Below are positions 1 to 8,849 of a stretch of DNA of 33,332 nt, piece after piece. Position 1 is the first letter of the stretch. Each line of letters starts with the position of its first letter. The stretch comes from Candidatus Woesearchaeota archaeon. GTDB taxonomy: Archaea; Nanobdellota; Nanobdellia; SCGC-AAA011-G17; JACPNG01. Position numbers and translations under genes: made by a program. Below the pieces are notes generated by a model that was given only the letters and a program-made list of their open reading frames with translations, was not told the origin of the DNA and ran no database searches. The stretch is from NCBI GenBank assembly GCA_018303365.1, contig JAGVYI010000017.1, forward strand, positions 1-33,332. Direction: 5' to 3'.

Positions 1-183
1 GAATTTGGTGAGGATTTGGCGGTGAGTCATGAGTTAAAGATTCTTTTTAGTAACAAAGAGTTTGTAAATGCACTGCTAAGAAAAGCATCTGAAGATGAAG
101 GCGTAAACCGTTTATTGCAAGGTGTTATAGTGAATGTTATCCCAAAAAGAGGTATGCTAGGGATCTTAAAATATAAACTTTGA
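1..183 (+). CDS. 3' fragment of a CDS (5' end outside window), function uncertain
   Basis: Frame 1 is open from base 1 to TGA at 181-183: EFGEDLAVSHELKILFSNKEFVNALLRKASEDEGVNRLLQGVIVNVIPKRGMLGILKYKL. It converges with tldE. Weak resemblance to the C-terminus of geranylgeranyl-reductase-type flavoproteins; not assignable. Confidence 0.55.
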   Translation, partial: EFGEDLAVSHELKILFSNKEFVNALLRKASEDEGVNRLLQGVIVNVIPKRGMLGILKYKL

Positions 184-190
184 AAACTTT

Positions 191-1522
191 CTAAGTTGTG
201 CTTGTTGTTACACGAACATTTTTTACCAAAATGGGAGAAGTAAATACTGGAATACCTACTTCCCAACCGTACACCTGCTGCTGATCATTTCCTACCCCAT
301 TTATGTTATGCAATAAATTTAGCATATTCTCTGTCACCCTTATTTCTTTTACTGGGTGCTTTATCCGGCCATTTTCTATGTAGAAGATAGCGTCCCTCGG
401 TATTGTCGAGAAGTCTCCGGTCTGATAGCTTTGAAACCTTGTGTACCAGGTGTTTGTTATGAAAAACCCTTTCCTCACTTCCTTTATCATCTCATCAACA
501 CTTTTATTTCCTTTCTTAAGAACAATGTTTGTTGGTTCTGGAGCAATAAGGCCTGCATTCGCTGTAGTTTTTGTGTTGTACCTTTTGGCTGTTGATGTGT
601 TGTGCAAGTACGTCTTAAGCACACCGCCTTGTATAAGGACATTCTTTTTTGTTGGCACACCCTCTGCATCATATATAGAACTTGCTAAGCCATCTTTTTT
701 TGTTGCATCGTCATGTATTGTTACTTTATCACTTGCAACTTCCTTTCCTTTCTTTCCTTCTAGAAATGAAAGCGCTGCTTCTACATTAAAAATTGATGCT
801 GACTCCCCCACGTGCATAAGCATATTTGCTGCAGGGATATGATCAAAAACACAATCAAACTTTCCTGGATTACACTTCTTCGGGTTTCTTGCATTGACTG
901 CGTACTCGGCAGCTTTCTTCGCTGCCCTTTCTGGCTTAAATCTTTGCAAGGTCCTTCCGACCAATGTTTGGTGGCCAGATGCATCTTTTTCTGCCAAGGC
1001 CCTTATAGAAAAATAGAGGGCTGTGGCCTTTGCTCCTGCTTCTACCCCTCCAGAGGTTAGAAGGTAATTCTCTGTACCTGTAACTTCCAATAAACCGGCG
1101 GTTCTTTGTGCTTTCTCTTTTAGCGCCTGATTAATACACCCATCTACAATATCAACAGCACTCTCCTTGAGTTTTCCTACATTTCTGTCATACAGACCAT
1201 CTATTTTCTTATACCTGAATGGACCGGTTGCAATCCCCATATAGCCTTTGTTTTCTTCTGTATTTTTTACTAATTCCAGCAGACGAGCTACTGTCTTGTC
1301 TGCAGCCTTTGTTGAAAAATCTTTTATTGTTGTTGTAACCAACTTTTTTTTCATTGCAATAAGTACCGACAATGAGAGAGCCTCCCAAGTCTTCGTCGTA
1401 CTTATTTTGTTGTTTGAAAATTTTATTTGGTTGTTTGTGCTTTCTGTCATAGAAACAACTATATCATCTGCACCCCCCTTTTTTAATTTACGAAGTATAT
1501 ATGATGCCAGAGCTTCCTTCAT
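191..1522 (-). CDS. tldE: TldE/PmbA-type subunit of the TldD/TldE metalloprotease
   Basis: 443 aa; TldD/PmbA family C-terminal features (VLKKGNKSVDEMIKEVRKGFFITNTWYTRFQSYQTGDFS...YIENGRIKHPVKEIRVTENM). Lacks HExxxH. Immediately downstream of tldD (3-nt gap). Confidence 0.88.
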   Translation of the reverse strand: MKEALASYILRKLKKGGADDIVVSMTESTNNQIKFSNNKISTTKTWEALSLSVLIAMKKKLVTTTIKDFSTKAADKTVARLLELVKNTEENKGYMGIATGPFRYKKIDGLYDRNVGKLKESAVDIVDGCINQALKEKAQRTAGLLEVTGTENYLLTSGGVEAGAKATALYFSIRALAEKDASGHQTLVGRTLQRFKPERAAKKAAEYAVNARNPKKCNPGKFDCVFDHIPAANMLMHVGESASIFNVEAALSFLEGKKGKEVASDKVTIHDDATKKDGLASSIYDAEGVPTKKNVLIQGGVLKTYLHNTSTAKRYNTKTTANAGLIAPEPTNIVLKKGNKSVDEMIKEVRKGFFITNTWYTRFQSYQTGDFSTIPRDAIFYIENGRIKHPVKEIRVTENMLNLLHNINGVGNDQQQVYGWEVGIPVFTSPILVKNVRVTTSTT

Positions 1523-1525
1523 CTT

Positions 1526-2938
1526 CTATCTTAGCCTTACCCCTCTTATTCTTATTGACGGACCACCAAAAAATACAGGCACTGCCTGCATCGGCTCTCC
1601 CTTTCCACAACTCCCTGCATGAAGCTCAAAGTTCTTTGCAACTGCATCTATTTTTTTCCAAAGTTCAAATGAAGAAATCTCAAGTGCAGGACTCAACACA
1701 GGCTTTGTAATTTTACCATTCTCAATAAGGTAGCTTTCTGCACCAACATATTTTTGGTGTATTCTCTTGTCATCAATATTCCACTCTGTAAAACTTTTCA
1801 TATAGATTCCTTTTTTTACCCCTCCAATAAGCTCATCTTCAGACATCCTTCCAGGTAAAATAAACGTGTTGGACATACGAACAATGCTTTCTTTGTCATA
1901 GTCTGTTGCACGCGATGAGCCGTTGCTTGGTAAACCCATCTTTGCTGCAGTCTCACGGTTGTGCAGAAATTCGTTGATTTTTCCATTCACAACCAAATTT
2001 TTTCTTCTTGCTTTAACACCTTCATTATCATAAAGGTAAAAACCATAACTTCCCGGAATTGTTGGGTCGTCAACAATATTTACCACTTCTGAGCCTATTT
2101 GGTAACCAATCATTGACTCGTCAATAAATGATTCTCCTGCTTGGGCAGCTTCTCTTCCAAATATCCTATCTGCTTCATATGGATGACCCCCTGACTCATG
2201 AACCATAATCCCGGCTACCTGAGGTGCGCAAATAAGATCAATATTTTGTTTTGGGGGTTTTATTCCGTACTTAAGGTTTTTTTGAAGGAGTTTTGCTTCA
2301 TTAGATAGAGTGTTTTCCATATCCCACTTTAATGCCTGCTCCCAACCCCCAGATGCTCCATAACTCCAGAAATGCTGCGACCTTCTTGTTCCTTCACGAA
2401 GAGTAAGAATATAATAGTAACCTTCCTTTGGAACTGTCGCCTCTATCCTTGTTCCTTCTGAAGTTACCAAATACTCGGTTGTAAGACTATCGCTTAGTGA
2501 AATAAACCTCCCAGGAAGGGTTGCACCGGTATTTTGGAGCGCTTTTTCTGTGTCAAAGAGCATTGCAATTTTCTCTTTTGTATCCACATCTGGTAAAGCT
2601 ATTTTCTGCTGAACCTTGTATCTTTTTTTATGCACTTTTTCCTGCGCAAGTTCAACGTTTTCTGTTATTGGACCTGCCTTTATTGTTGTTTTGAGCGCGC
2701 TATTTAACAAACTTTTTAGTTTAGCTTTTGTCATGTCATTTGTTGAGACAAAACCCAATGTATTTTTTATAAGAAACCTTATTCCAATGCCTGAAAAGCT
2801 CTCGAAACCACCCACTTCAAGGTTACCATTTTTTAGAATGAATGTATTTTGATCTGTTTGTTCAGCCCTAGCTTCTACATAGTCTGCACCTTTCTTTTGA
2901 AGATATGCTATAGAAAACTCAGCTAATTCTTTTGTCAT
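1526..2938 (-). CDS. tldD: TldD metalloprotease subunit
   Basis: HExxxH motif (MVHESGGHPYEADRIFG) and the GSSRATDYDKESIVRMSNTFILPG region. The track start at 2950 is a TTG; ATG at 2938 (MTKELAEFS) fits the TATA-like box at about 2958-2970 better. Confidence 0.92.
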   Translation of the reverse strand: MTKELAEFSIAYLQKKGADYVEARAEQTDQNTFILKNGNLEVGGFESFSGIGIRFLIKNTLGFVSTNDMTKAKLKSLLNSALKTTIKAGPITENVELAQEKVHKKRYKVQQKIALPDVDTKEKIAMLFDTEKALQNTGATLPGRFISLSDSLTTEYLVTSEGTRIEATVPKEGYYYILTLREGTRRSQHFWSYGASGGWEQALKWDMENTLSNEAKLLQKNLKYGIKPPKQNIDLICAPQVAGIMVHESGGHPYEADRIFGREAAQAGESFIDESMIGYQIGSEVVNIVDDPTIPGSYGFYLYDNEGVKARRKNLVVNGKINEFLHNRETAAKMGLPSNGSSRATDYDKESIVRMSNTFILPGRMSEDELIGGVKKGIYMKSFTEWNIDDKRIHQKYVGAESYLIENGKITKPVLSPALEISSFELWKKIDAVAKNFELHAGSCGKGEPMQAVPVFFGGPSIRIRGVRLR

Positions 2939-2976
2939 AAGTACAAACAAAAAGTTGTAATATAAATAGTTTTGGT

Positions 2977-3207
2977 TTACCTTCTATTTTGTTTTTTATA
3001 ATGGACTCCTGCGGCTATGAGTGCAAAGAATATTAGGGCTGCAGAGAGCCAAAAATAAAACTCATAACGTCCATCCTGAGGAAGATTGCTCTCATTTTGT
3101 GGAGGCTGTGGAATTACATTTGAGGGGTTTACCTCTGTTGGCAGTTGTGCAAGTACTGGAGTAATCAATATTAAGAGAAAACCAAGAAGGACTATTCCTC
3201 TTTTCAT
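2977..3207 (-). CDS. Small secreted/membrane protein (signal peptide, Pro/Asn linker, C-terminal TM)
   Basis: MKRGIVLLGFLLILITPVLAQLPTE...YEFYFWLSAALIFFALIAAGVHYKKQNRR. Internal ATG at 3207 preferred over the track start at 3300 because the signal peptide begins there and a TATA-like box lies at about 3228-3240. Confidence 0.65.
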   Translation of the reverse strand: MKRGIVLLGFLLILITPVLAQLPTEVNPSNVIPQPPQNESNLPQDGRYEFYFWLSAALIFFALIAAGVHYKKQNRR

Positions 3208-3244
3208 CTTACTTTCTACAATAGAAGTCATATAAATAGTTTTC

Positions 3245-3781
3245 CTACGAAGACCCAGGATAGATTGTTGCAAGGAATGTACAAACATCTTGTGGAACAT
3301 CTTGGCTACAACCTCCGTTGGTTATGGAAGTAATTGAAGGCGGTACACTTCCTGGAGCAACAGGACCTTGCACTACCTCTTTTGCCACTTCTACATAATC
3401 TCCTTGGGCAATAATGAAGAAGTATTCACTATTTTCTACACATAAGACTCCACCTTGTCTAGGTTGAAGGTTTTTTATGTTGAATGTTGCTGTTTCAAAC
3501 GATGTAATTGGTGAAAACGTGATCCGTTCGTGTGTGAAGCAAACTTTCTTTACTTTAACTGGAAGACTTATTGTTTTCTTCCTTGTACTTCCTACATCTA
3601 AAAAGTAGTAGGTGTCCACATCCTGTCGGAGACTTGTGACGAAATCTACTACTTGAACTTGGTCTACGGTACTTTTTAGACCAGCAATCCAACGAAAGCC
3701 GATGACAAGGATAAGGATTCCGACTAGGAGGCCAAATATAAGTACGAATGGGTGGTCAAGAAGCTGGCCTCTCTTTTCCAT
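3245..3781 (-). CDS. Prepilin-like (KRGQ N-terminus) membrane-anchored protein
   Basis: 178 aa; MEKRGQLLDHPFVLIFGLLVGILILVIGFRW: KRG/Q followed by a hydrophobic helix, resembling an archaeal class III signal peptide. Confidence 0.6.
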   Translation of the reverse strand: MEKRGQLLDHPFVLIFGLLVGILILVIGFRWIAGLKSTVDQVQVVDFVTSLRQDVDTYYFLDVGSTRKKTISLPVKVKKVCFTHERITFSPITSFETATFNIKNLQPRQGGVLCVENSEYFFIIAQGDYVEVAKEVVQGPVAPGSVPPSITSITNGGCSQDVPQDVCTFLATIYPGSS

Positions 3782-3798
3782 ATAAATATTTTCTCTGA

Positions 3799-3812
3799 TA
3801 TTTATTTAAAGG
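3799..3812 (-). promoter_or_regulatory. TATA-like box of the KRGQ gene at 3245-3781
   Basis: CTTTAAATAAATAT on the minus strand, about 25 nt upstream of the ATG at 3781. Confidence 0.6.
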
Positions 3813-3864
3813 TTTCTTAACTTTTTGCAAGCTATTAATACCAAGTAAGAACTATCAAAGGTAA

Positions 3865-3874
3865 ATTATTTAAG
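3865..3874 (+). promoter_or_regulatory. TATA-like box of the DUF1385 gene
   Basis: ATTATTTAAG centred about 25 nt upstream of ATG 3896. Confidence 0.6.
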
Positions 3875-3895
3875 TGATTCAAAACCACCCTTATT

Positions 3896-4771
3896 ATGCA
3901 AACCCTTGGTGGACAGGCAGTTATTGAAGGTGTTATGATCCGGAATAAAGACATTGTAGGGATTGCTGTACGCTGTCCTGATGGGAAAATAACCACCAAG
4001 AGAATTGCCTTTCGTTCATGGACAACTAAAAACAAATTTTTCGGGATGCCTGTTATTCGGGGATTTCTTTCTTTTCTCGAAATGATTGTGCTTGGAATCA
4101 AGGCCCTTAACTATTCTGCTTCAGTTGCCCTTTACGAAGACGAAAAGGTTGAAAAATCTGGTGGCCCTCTTTCTTCAATAATTGTTGCTCTGTCTTTTAT
4201 CGCTGGAGCTGCCTTGTTTGTTGCTGTGCCAATATTTTTAACTACCAAGATATTTAATGTAGATAAAGAGGCATTTCTATTTAACCTATTTGCGGGTGGT
4301 TTTCGGATTGCTATTTTCATTTTATATGTTTATATACTCTCCTTTTCAAAGGATGTACGACGCGTTTTTTCTTATCATGGAGCAGAACACAAGGTTGTAA
4401 ATTGCTATGAAAGAGGAGATAACCTTCAGTACACCTCAATCAGGAGGCATTCTAGAATTCACAAGAGATGCGGGACAAGTTTTCTTCTTGCGGTGCTTTT
4501 TGTTGCTATTGTTTCTTTTATCTTTCTTGACAGCACCCTCCTTATTTTTCTTGACACTGTAACCATATTTCACCGCATAGCCTTTCACCTACTTATACTG
4601 CCACTGATTATGGGTGTTTCTTATGAAATTATCAAGCTTGCTGGAAAGGATAACAATTTTGCAGAATTTATTGTACAGCCTGGACTTTGGATGCAACACA
4701 TTACCACAAAAGAGCCAGACGAGCAACAGATTGAAGTTGCTATCGCTGCATTGAATGTTGTTCTATCATAA
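3896..4771 (+). CDS. DUF1385 family (YqhQ-like) polytopic membrane protein
   Basis: 291 aa; GGQAVIEGVMIRNKD, YHGAEHKVVNCYERG and GVSYEIIKLAGK are family signatures. Confidence 0.9.
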   Translation: MQTLGGQAVIEGVMIRNKDIVGIAVRCPDGKITTKRIAFRSWTTKNKFFGMPVIRGFLSFLEMIVLGIKALNYSASVALYEDEKVEKSGGPLSSIIVALSFIAGAALFVAVPIFLTTKIFNVDKEAFLFNLFAGGFRIAIFILYVYILSFSKDVRRVFSYHGAEHKVVNCYERGDNLQYTSIRRHSRIHKRCGTSFLLAVLFVAIVSFIFLDSTLLIFLDTVTIFHRIAFHLLILPLIMGVSYEIIKLAGKDNNFAEFIVQPGLWMQHITTKEPDEQQIEVAIAALNVVLS

Positions 4772-4861
4772 AAGGTGTTGTCACTATAAAAAAAGAACAA
4801 TTACAACCTATATGTTATCTTGTAAGAAAGCTTATAAGAAAAGCTTGGGGGCTATTTATAC

Positions 4862-5089
4862 ATGGTTCTTTGGAGAACAGTTGGCATTATTGTCGCGATT
4901 ATTATTCTTATTGTGATTTTATATAAGGTTACCAGAAAGACTCCAGAGAAACACCTTAGCAAGGCAAGAAAAGCCCATAAACTGGGGGAGAAATATTTTA
5001 ATATTGGAGAAGACGACCTTGCAAGAGACTATTATCAAGAAGCTGAAAAACACCGGAAAAAGGCAGAGGAAATTGACAATGTGGTATGA
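4862..5089 (+). CDS. Small N-terminally membrane-anchored protein with a TPR-like helical region
   Basis: 75 aa; TM MVLWRTVGIIVAIIILIVILYKV, then HLSKARKAHKLGEKYFNIGEDDLARDYYQEAEKHRKKAEE. Its 3' end overlaps the next CDS by 11 nt. Confidence 0.65.
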   Translation: MVLWRTVGIIVAIIILIVILYKVTRKTPEKHLSKARKAHKLGEKYFNIGEDDLARDYYQEAEKHRKKAEEIDNVV

Positions 5090-6164
5090 ACGTCTAGGGT
5101 TTGATGATAATCCATTTGATGATGAGAAAACAAGCAACCTTGTTGGTTATGATGGGGTTGTTGAGGATGTTCTTTATGGTATTGAAGCTGGCAACATCCT
5201 CTTTATTGAGGCTGCTTCTGGAGCTGGAAAGAGCGCACTGTTGCGGGTTGCAATAAACCAGTTTAAAGGGGAAGGAAAAGTGGCCTACATTGACTGTAGA
5301 AAAGTAGGCGAAGTAAATATAGAAGAAGTTATCCTCAAAAAGTACGGCTTTTTTTCAAGACTCAAGTCAAAAATACCAAAAGGCATGATTGTACTTATTG
5401 ATGATGTGCAAAGCCTGTCTCAGAAAAATTGTGAACGGGTGAAATATTTCTACGACCAAGATTATATTCGCTCAATTGTCTTTACTGGAGAATCATTCTC
5501 TAAGGTCAACTTTACACCTAGCCTTAAGGATCGTGTGAGCAAAGTGATCACTCTTAACGGTCTTAGTGACGGAGATGCTGTTGATATTGTACGCCAACGC
5601 CTTGGAAAACAAGCTGAAGTTGTTTCACAAGATATTATTAAGGAGATATTTCAAAGATCAAACAAACTTCCAAAACCCTTTCTTGAGAATGTACAACACC
5701 TAATTGAACATGCAGTTATGAATAATCCTGAGATGAAAGTCCAGCACAAAGACATGGAACATTTGTTTAAGAAAGTCGGAACAAGACTTGGTCATCAACC
5801 AGTAAAAACTTTAGCCAAAAAACCTAAAGTTACACCTAAGAAAGCTGAGAAAAAACGTAGTAAAAAGCAGACAAGAAAGAGGAGGGTGAAGAAAAAGAAG
5901 AAGAGAGTTCCTACAGCAGAGCAAAGGCGTTTAAAAATCTTAAAACATAAGATTAGAGAAGAAGAGAGGAAACTCAAACGACAACTGGCTGTTGTGGAAC
6001 GATTGAAGAGCAAGATTGAAGCGAAACAAAACGGTGATAAAGCAAAGCAATCTGTTAAAGAGAAGGCACAAGAAGGAACAGTTCGAATAACCCCCATAAA
6101 GAAGAAAGAAGAGCAACCAAAGGTAGAGGTTGCCTATGAGGATATAGCGGAGAAATACTATTAA
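5079..6164 (+). CDS. ExeA/GspA-like AAA-type ATPase with a long basic coiled-coil C-terminus
   Basis: Internal ATG at 5079 gives MWYERLGFDDNPFDD, matching the paralog's N-terminus. Walker A EAASGAGKSALLR, Walker B GMIVLIDDVQSLS, then a Lys/Arg-rich coil. Confidence 0.8.
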   Translation: MWYERLGFDDNPFDDEKTSNLVGYDGVVEDVLYGIEAGNILFIEAASGAGKSALLRVAINQFKGEGKVAYIDCRKVGEVNIEEVILKKYGFFSRLKSKIPKGMIVLIDDVQSLSQKNCERVKYFYDQDYIRSIVFTGESFSKVNFTPSLKDRVSKVITLNGLSDGDAVDIVRQRLGKQAEVVSQDIIKEIFQRSNKLPKPFLENVQHLIEHAVMNNPEMKVQHKDMEHLFKKVGTRLGHQPVKTLAKKPKVTPKKAEKKRSKKQTRKRRVKKKKKRVPTAEQRRLKILKHKIREEERKLKRQLAVVERLKSKIEAKQNGDKAKQSVKEKAQEGTVRITPIKKKEEQPKVEVAYEDIAEKYY

Positions 6165-6165
6165 A

Positions 6166-6915
6166 ATGGAGCCTTGGTATCGACAATTGGGATTTTACCA
6201 CAATCCATTTAGTATTAAGCCCCTTTCCTACCATAATGAAATATATGGGTATGACCTTGATAGTATCCAAAAAAAGATTGCAGAGGGAAATGTTTTATTT
6301 CTTGAAGGAGAATATGGGAGGGGGAAGACAAGCATCCTCAAAAAAATTATCAAACAATTTGGTGGTAGGCGCAACCTCATCTATTATAGTTGCAATCGAC
6401 TTGAGGGGCAACTAGATTTAGACCAACTCCTTAAAGGCGCAGGGAGTTTTCTTCGTCGTCTCATAGGGAATAATTCTAAAGATGCCATCTTTCTTCTTGA
6501 TGAGGTCCAAGATTTGAGTGTTGAAGATGGTGAAAGGATTGCTAGGCTTTACAACGATAAGCAAATAAAATCAATAATACTTGTAAGCCATGACTACCAG
6601 GATGTAAAATTTGGTAAAGAGCTCAGTGCCCTTATTGAAGGGAACGTTATCCGTCTTAATGAGATAAGTGACCAAGAGGCTATCCGGATTGTTCGCGGGC
6701 GTATTGGAAACATTCGCCTTCTTTCTGAAGCCACAATTACTGATATCTTTGATATATCTCAGCGAAATCCTAGGCAACTTCTAAAGAATTGTGAGAAAGT
6801 ATGCCGGTATGCTGTCGAACAGGGTGCGCGAATCGTCGGTGCAGAACATGTCAGGAAGGTACTCGGGGCTGTTCCTAATAAACTAGAGAAACCTGAAATC
6901 AAGATAATTCAGTAG
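6166..6915 (+). CDS. ExeA/GspA-like AAA-type ATPase, paralog of the upstream gene
   Basis: MEPWYRQLGFYHNPFSIKP; Walker A EGEYGRGKTSILK; Walker B DAIFLLDEVQDLS. Starts 1 nt after the upstream stop. Confidence 0.8.
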   Translation: MEPWYRQLGFYHNPFSIKPLSYHNEIYGYDLDSIQKKIAEGNVLFLEGEYGRGKTSILKKIIKQFGGRRNLIYYSCNRLEGQLDLDQLLKGAGSFLRRLIGNNSKDAIFLLDEVQDLSVEDGERIARLYNDKQIKSIILVSHDYQDVKFGKELSALIEGNVIRLNEISDQEAIRIVRGRIGNIRLLSEATITDIFDISQRNPRQLLKNCEKVCRYAVEQGARIVGAEHVRKVLGAVPNKLEKPEIKIIQ

Positions 6916-7462
6916 TTATTTTTTCTGTAAATGTTGTAAGGTTTTCCCTTGTTTTCTCTAGGGATTCGTTCGCCTTTTTTACAAGCATCTTCTGATATGC
7001 CAGGTTCATATTTTTGTGTAAGGGGGCATTTATAAATTCTGAACCACGCACCTCTACAACTATCCTTTTTTTCATAGTCTGGATCCCCGAATGCTTAAAA
7101 CCAGTATCCCTTGCAATATCGAGAAGTTTTGATGCCCCATCAAGAGAGCGAGCTATAATGTGAAGAATCGCTGGCTCTTGGCGAAACCAAACATTCCGTT
7201 TATCTGCCAAGTGCTTTTCTAAGTCAGGTTGGGCAACTTTTGAATGTGCTCTGAACAGGAAATTGGCTTCACTCTTTTTTGACGTCTTTCCAAGATCCAA
7301 TATAACAATCCTTCCTGCACAAGAACTTGTAGTGTAGTAATCTTTTTTTCTGTTGATTGTATCTACTGTATTTCTTACCTGTCTATCTACAGCACCAATG
7401 TTACTCTTATCATGGCCCCTTAATTTGTAGAGGGCATTCTTTTTATCATTATCAAAGCCCAT
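6899..7462 (-). CDS. taw3: tRNA wybutosine-synthesizing protein 3 (Taw3/TYW3 family)
   Basis: 187 aa; VNTINRKKDYYTTSSCAGRIVILD-type motif and HIIARSLDGASKLLDIARDTGFKHSGIQ. Confidence 0.88.
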   Translation of the reverse strand: MGFDNDKKNALYKLRGHDKSNIGAVDRQVRNTVDTINRKKDYYTTSSCAGRIVILDLGKTSKKSEANFLFRAHSKVAQPDLEKHLADKRNVWFRQEPAILHIIARSLDGASKLLDIARDTGFKHSGIQTMKKRIVVEVRGSEFINAPLHKNMNLAYQKMLVKKANESLEKTRENLTTFTEKITTELS

Positions 7463-7466
7463 TCTA

Positions 7467-8849
7467 TTATTTTATGAGTTTTTTTATAATTTCTGTGACT
7501 TCTCTTGGTGTTGCTGTCCCTTTTGTTTTTGCCATCACCTTTCCCATAAGAAAGTGCAATGCTTTTTCTTCACCTGAAAGGTAGTCTTGGACTGCTCTCT
7601 CATTCTCCTCAACTACTTCCTTACAAACACCTTTGAGAACTTGAAGATCATTGACCACTTTCAAGCCGTGCTCTTTCACATAAGACTTTGGTGAAAGTGG
7701 ACCTTTGATTAGTTTTAAGAGGATATCCTTAGCAGTATTGTCAGTAATCTTTTTTTCTTGAACCAACTCCAAGAGTTCAAGGAGACTGTTTGCATCAATA
7801 TTCACATCTTCAAGTGTCCTCTTATCATAGTATAGATATTTAAGAAGGTCCCTTCGTAACCAGCGGACAACAATATCTGGTCTTACTTTTTTTACCAACA
7901 CCTCAAAAAGATTTGCAAGCTGCAGGTCACTTGCAATAACTAATGCATCTTCTCTTGATAATTTATACTCTTTTGTCAAACGTTGTACTTTTTTTACTGA
8001 AGATTCTGGAAGTTCATCTTTTATTTTAGATATGGTAGTAGTGTCAATGAGAATTGCTGGAAGGTCTGGCTCAGGTATGAACATGTATTCTTCTGCTGTT
8101 TCTTTAAAGCGCATATGCCTGGTTGTCTGCGTCTTATCGTGAAACATCCTGGTCTCTGAGAGCATTTGTTTTCCTTCTTTTAGCGCTTCTTGCTGTCGTA
8201 GTAACTCGTATTCAATTGCCCTGCATATGCTCTTGAAAGAATTAACGTTCTTCACCTCGACACGGGGATGCCCTTCGATACTGACATTAACATCGGCTTT
8301 AATTCCTGCATCTTTTTGTATAGCTTTAATATAAGAAAGAGTTGTAATAAGCTGCCTAATCCATAAGCGCGCCTGATCAGCACTTTTCAAGTCTGGGGCG
8401 GTCACAATTTCTACAAGTGGCACGCCCGCACGATTGTAATCAACCCTGCCTGTCTGTGGATCCCACTTTGCAGGGTCTTCCTCGATGTGTACCTGCCAAA
8501 TTCCGACTCCATTAAATTCTCCTTTCACCCCAGTCGGAACTGAATATGAACCAGACATTGTCTTTTGGTAACCATAGGGCATATCTGGCCAGTCATAGTG
8601 TTTTCTTTGAAACAAAACAGGCTCTGTTGGGATTTGACAGTCAAGCATAAGTGCGATTGCCAGTGCCCTATCTACTGCTTCTTTATTTGGAAGCATTGGT
8701 TTTGCGCCAGGCATTCCTGTACAACGCGGGCAGATGTTTGTATTTGGTTCTGCCTCCTGATAGTTTACCTTACACGGACAGAAGAGCTTTGTCTTTATCT
8801 TCTCTACATTAAGGTACGCGTGCACTTCTAATCCAATTTTTACTTTCAT
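7467..8849 (-). CDS. gatB: Asp-tRNA(Asn)/Glu-tRNA(Gln) amidotransferase subunit B
   Basis: 460 aa; MKVKIGLEVHAYLN, CPRCTGMPGAKP, DWPDMPYGYQ, IHIEEDPAK-type motif, VEVKNVNSFKSI. Confidence 0.96.
   Translation of the reverse strand: MKVKIGLEVHAYLNVEKIKTKLFCPCKVNYQEAEPNTNICPRCTGMPGAKPMLPNKEAVDRALAIALMLDCQIPTEPVLFQRKHYDWPDMPYGYQKTMSGSYSVPTGVKGEFNGVGIWQVHIEEDPAKWDPQTGRVDYNRAGVPLVEIVTAPDLKSADQARLWIRQLITTLSYIKAIQKDAGIKADVNVSIEGHPRVEVKNVNSFKSICRAIEYELLRQQEALKEGKQMLSETRMFHDKTQTTRHMRFKETAEEYMFIPEPDLPAILIDTTTISKIKDELPESSVKKVQRLTKEYKLSREDALVIASDLQLANLFEVLVKKVRPDIVVRWLRRDLLKYLYYDKRTLEDVNIDANSLLELLELVQEKKITDNTAKDILLKLIKGPLSPKSYVKEHGLKVVNDLQVLKGVCKEVVEENERAVQDYLSGEEKALHFLMGKVMAKTKGTATPREVTEIIKKLIK

Noticed and set aside
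441-842. 133-aa plus-strand ORF opposite tldE
   Set aside because: Antisense shadow of a well-supported TldE gene; composition is hydrophobic noise and no family is recognised. The same applies to 356-595, 812-1060 and 1248-1622.
191-2938. TldD/TldE as part of a RiPP/microcin maturation cluster
   Set aside because: TldD/TldE is known to process peptides in bacteria, but no convincing precursor, export or modification gene is adjacent here; in archaea the pair is common without such a cluster.
5795-6097. 100-aa minus-strand ORF with Phe/Leu-rich, TM-like sequence
   Set aside because: Antisense of the Lys-rich tail of ATPase 1 (AAA/AAG read as TTT/CTT), which creates false hydrophobicity.
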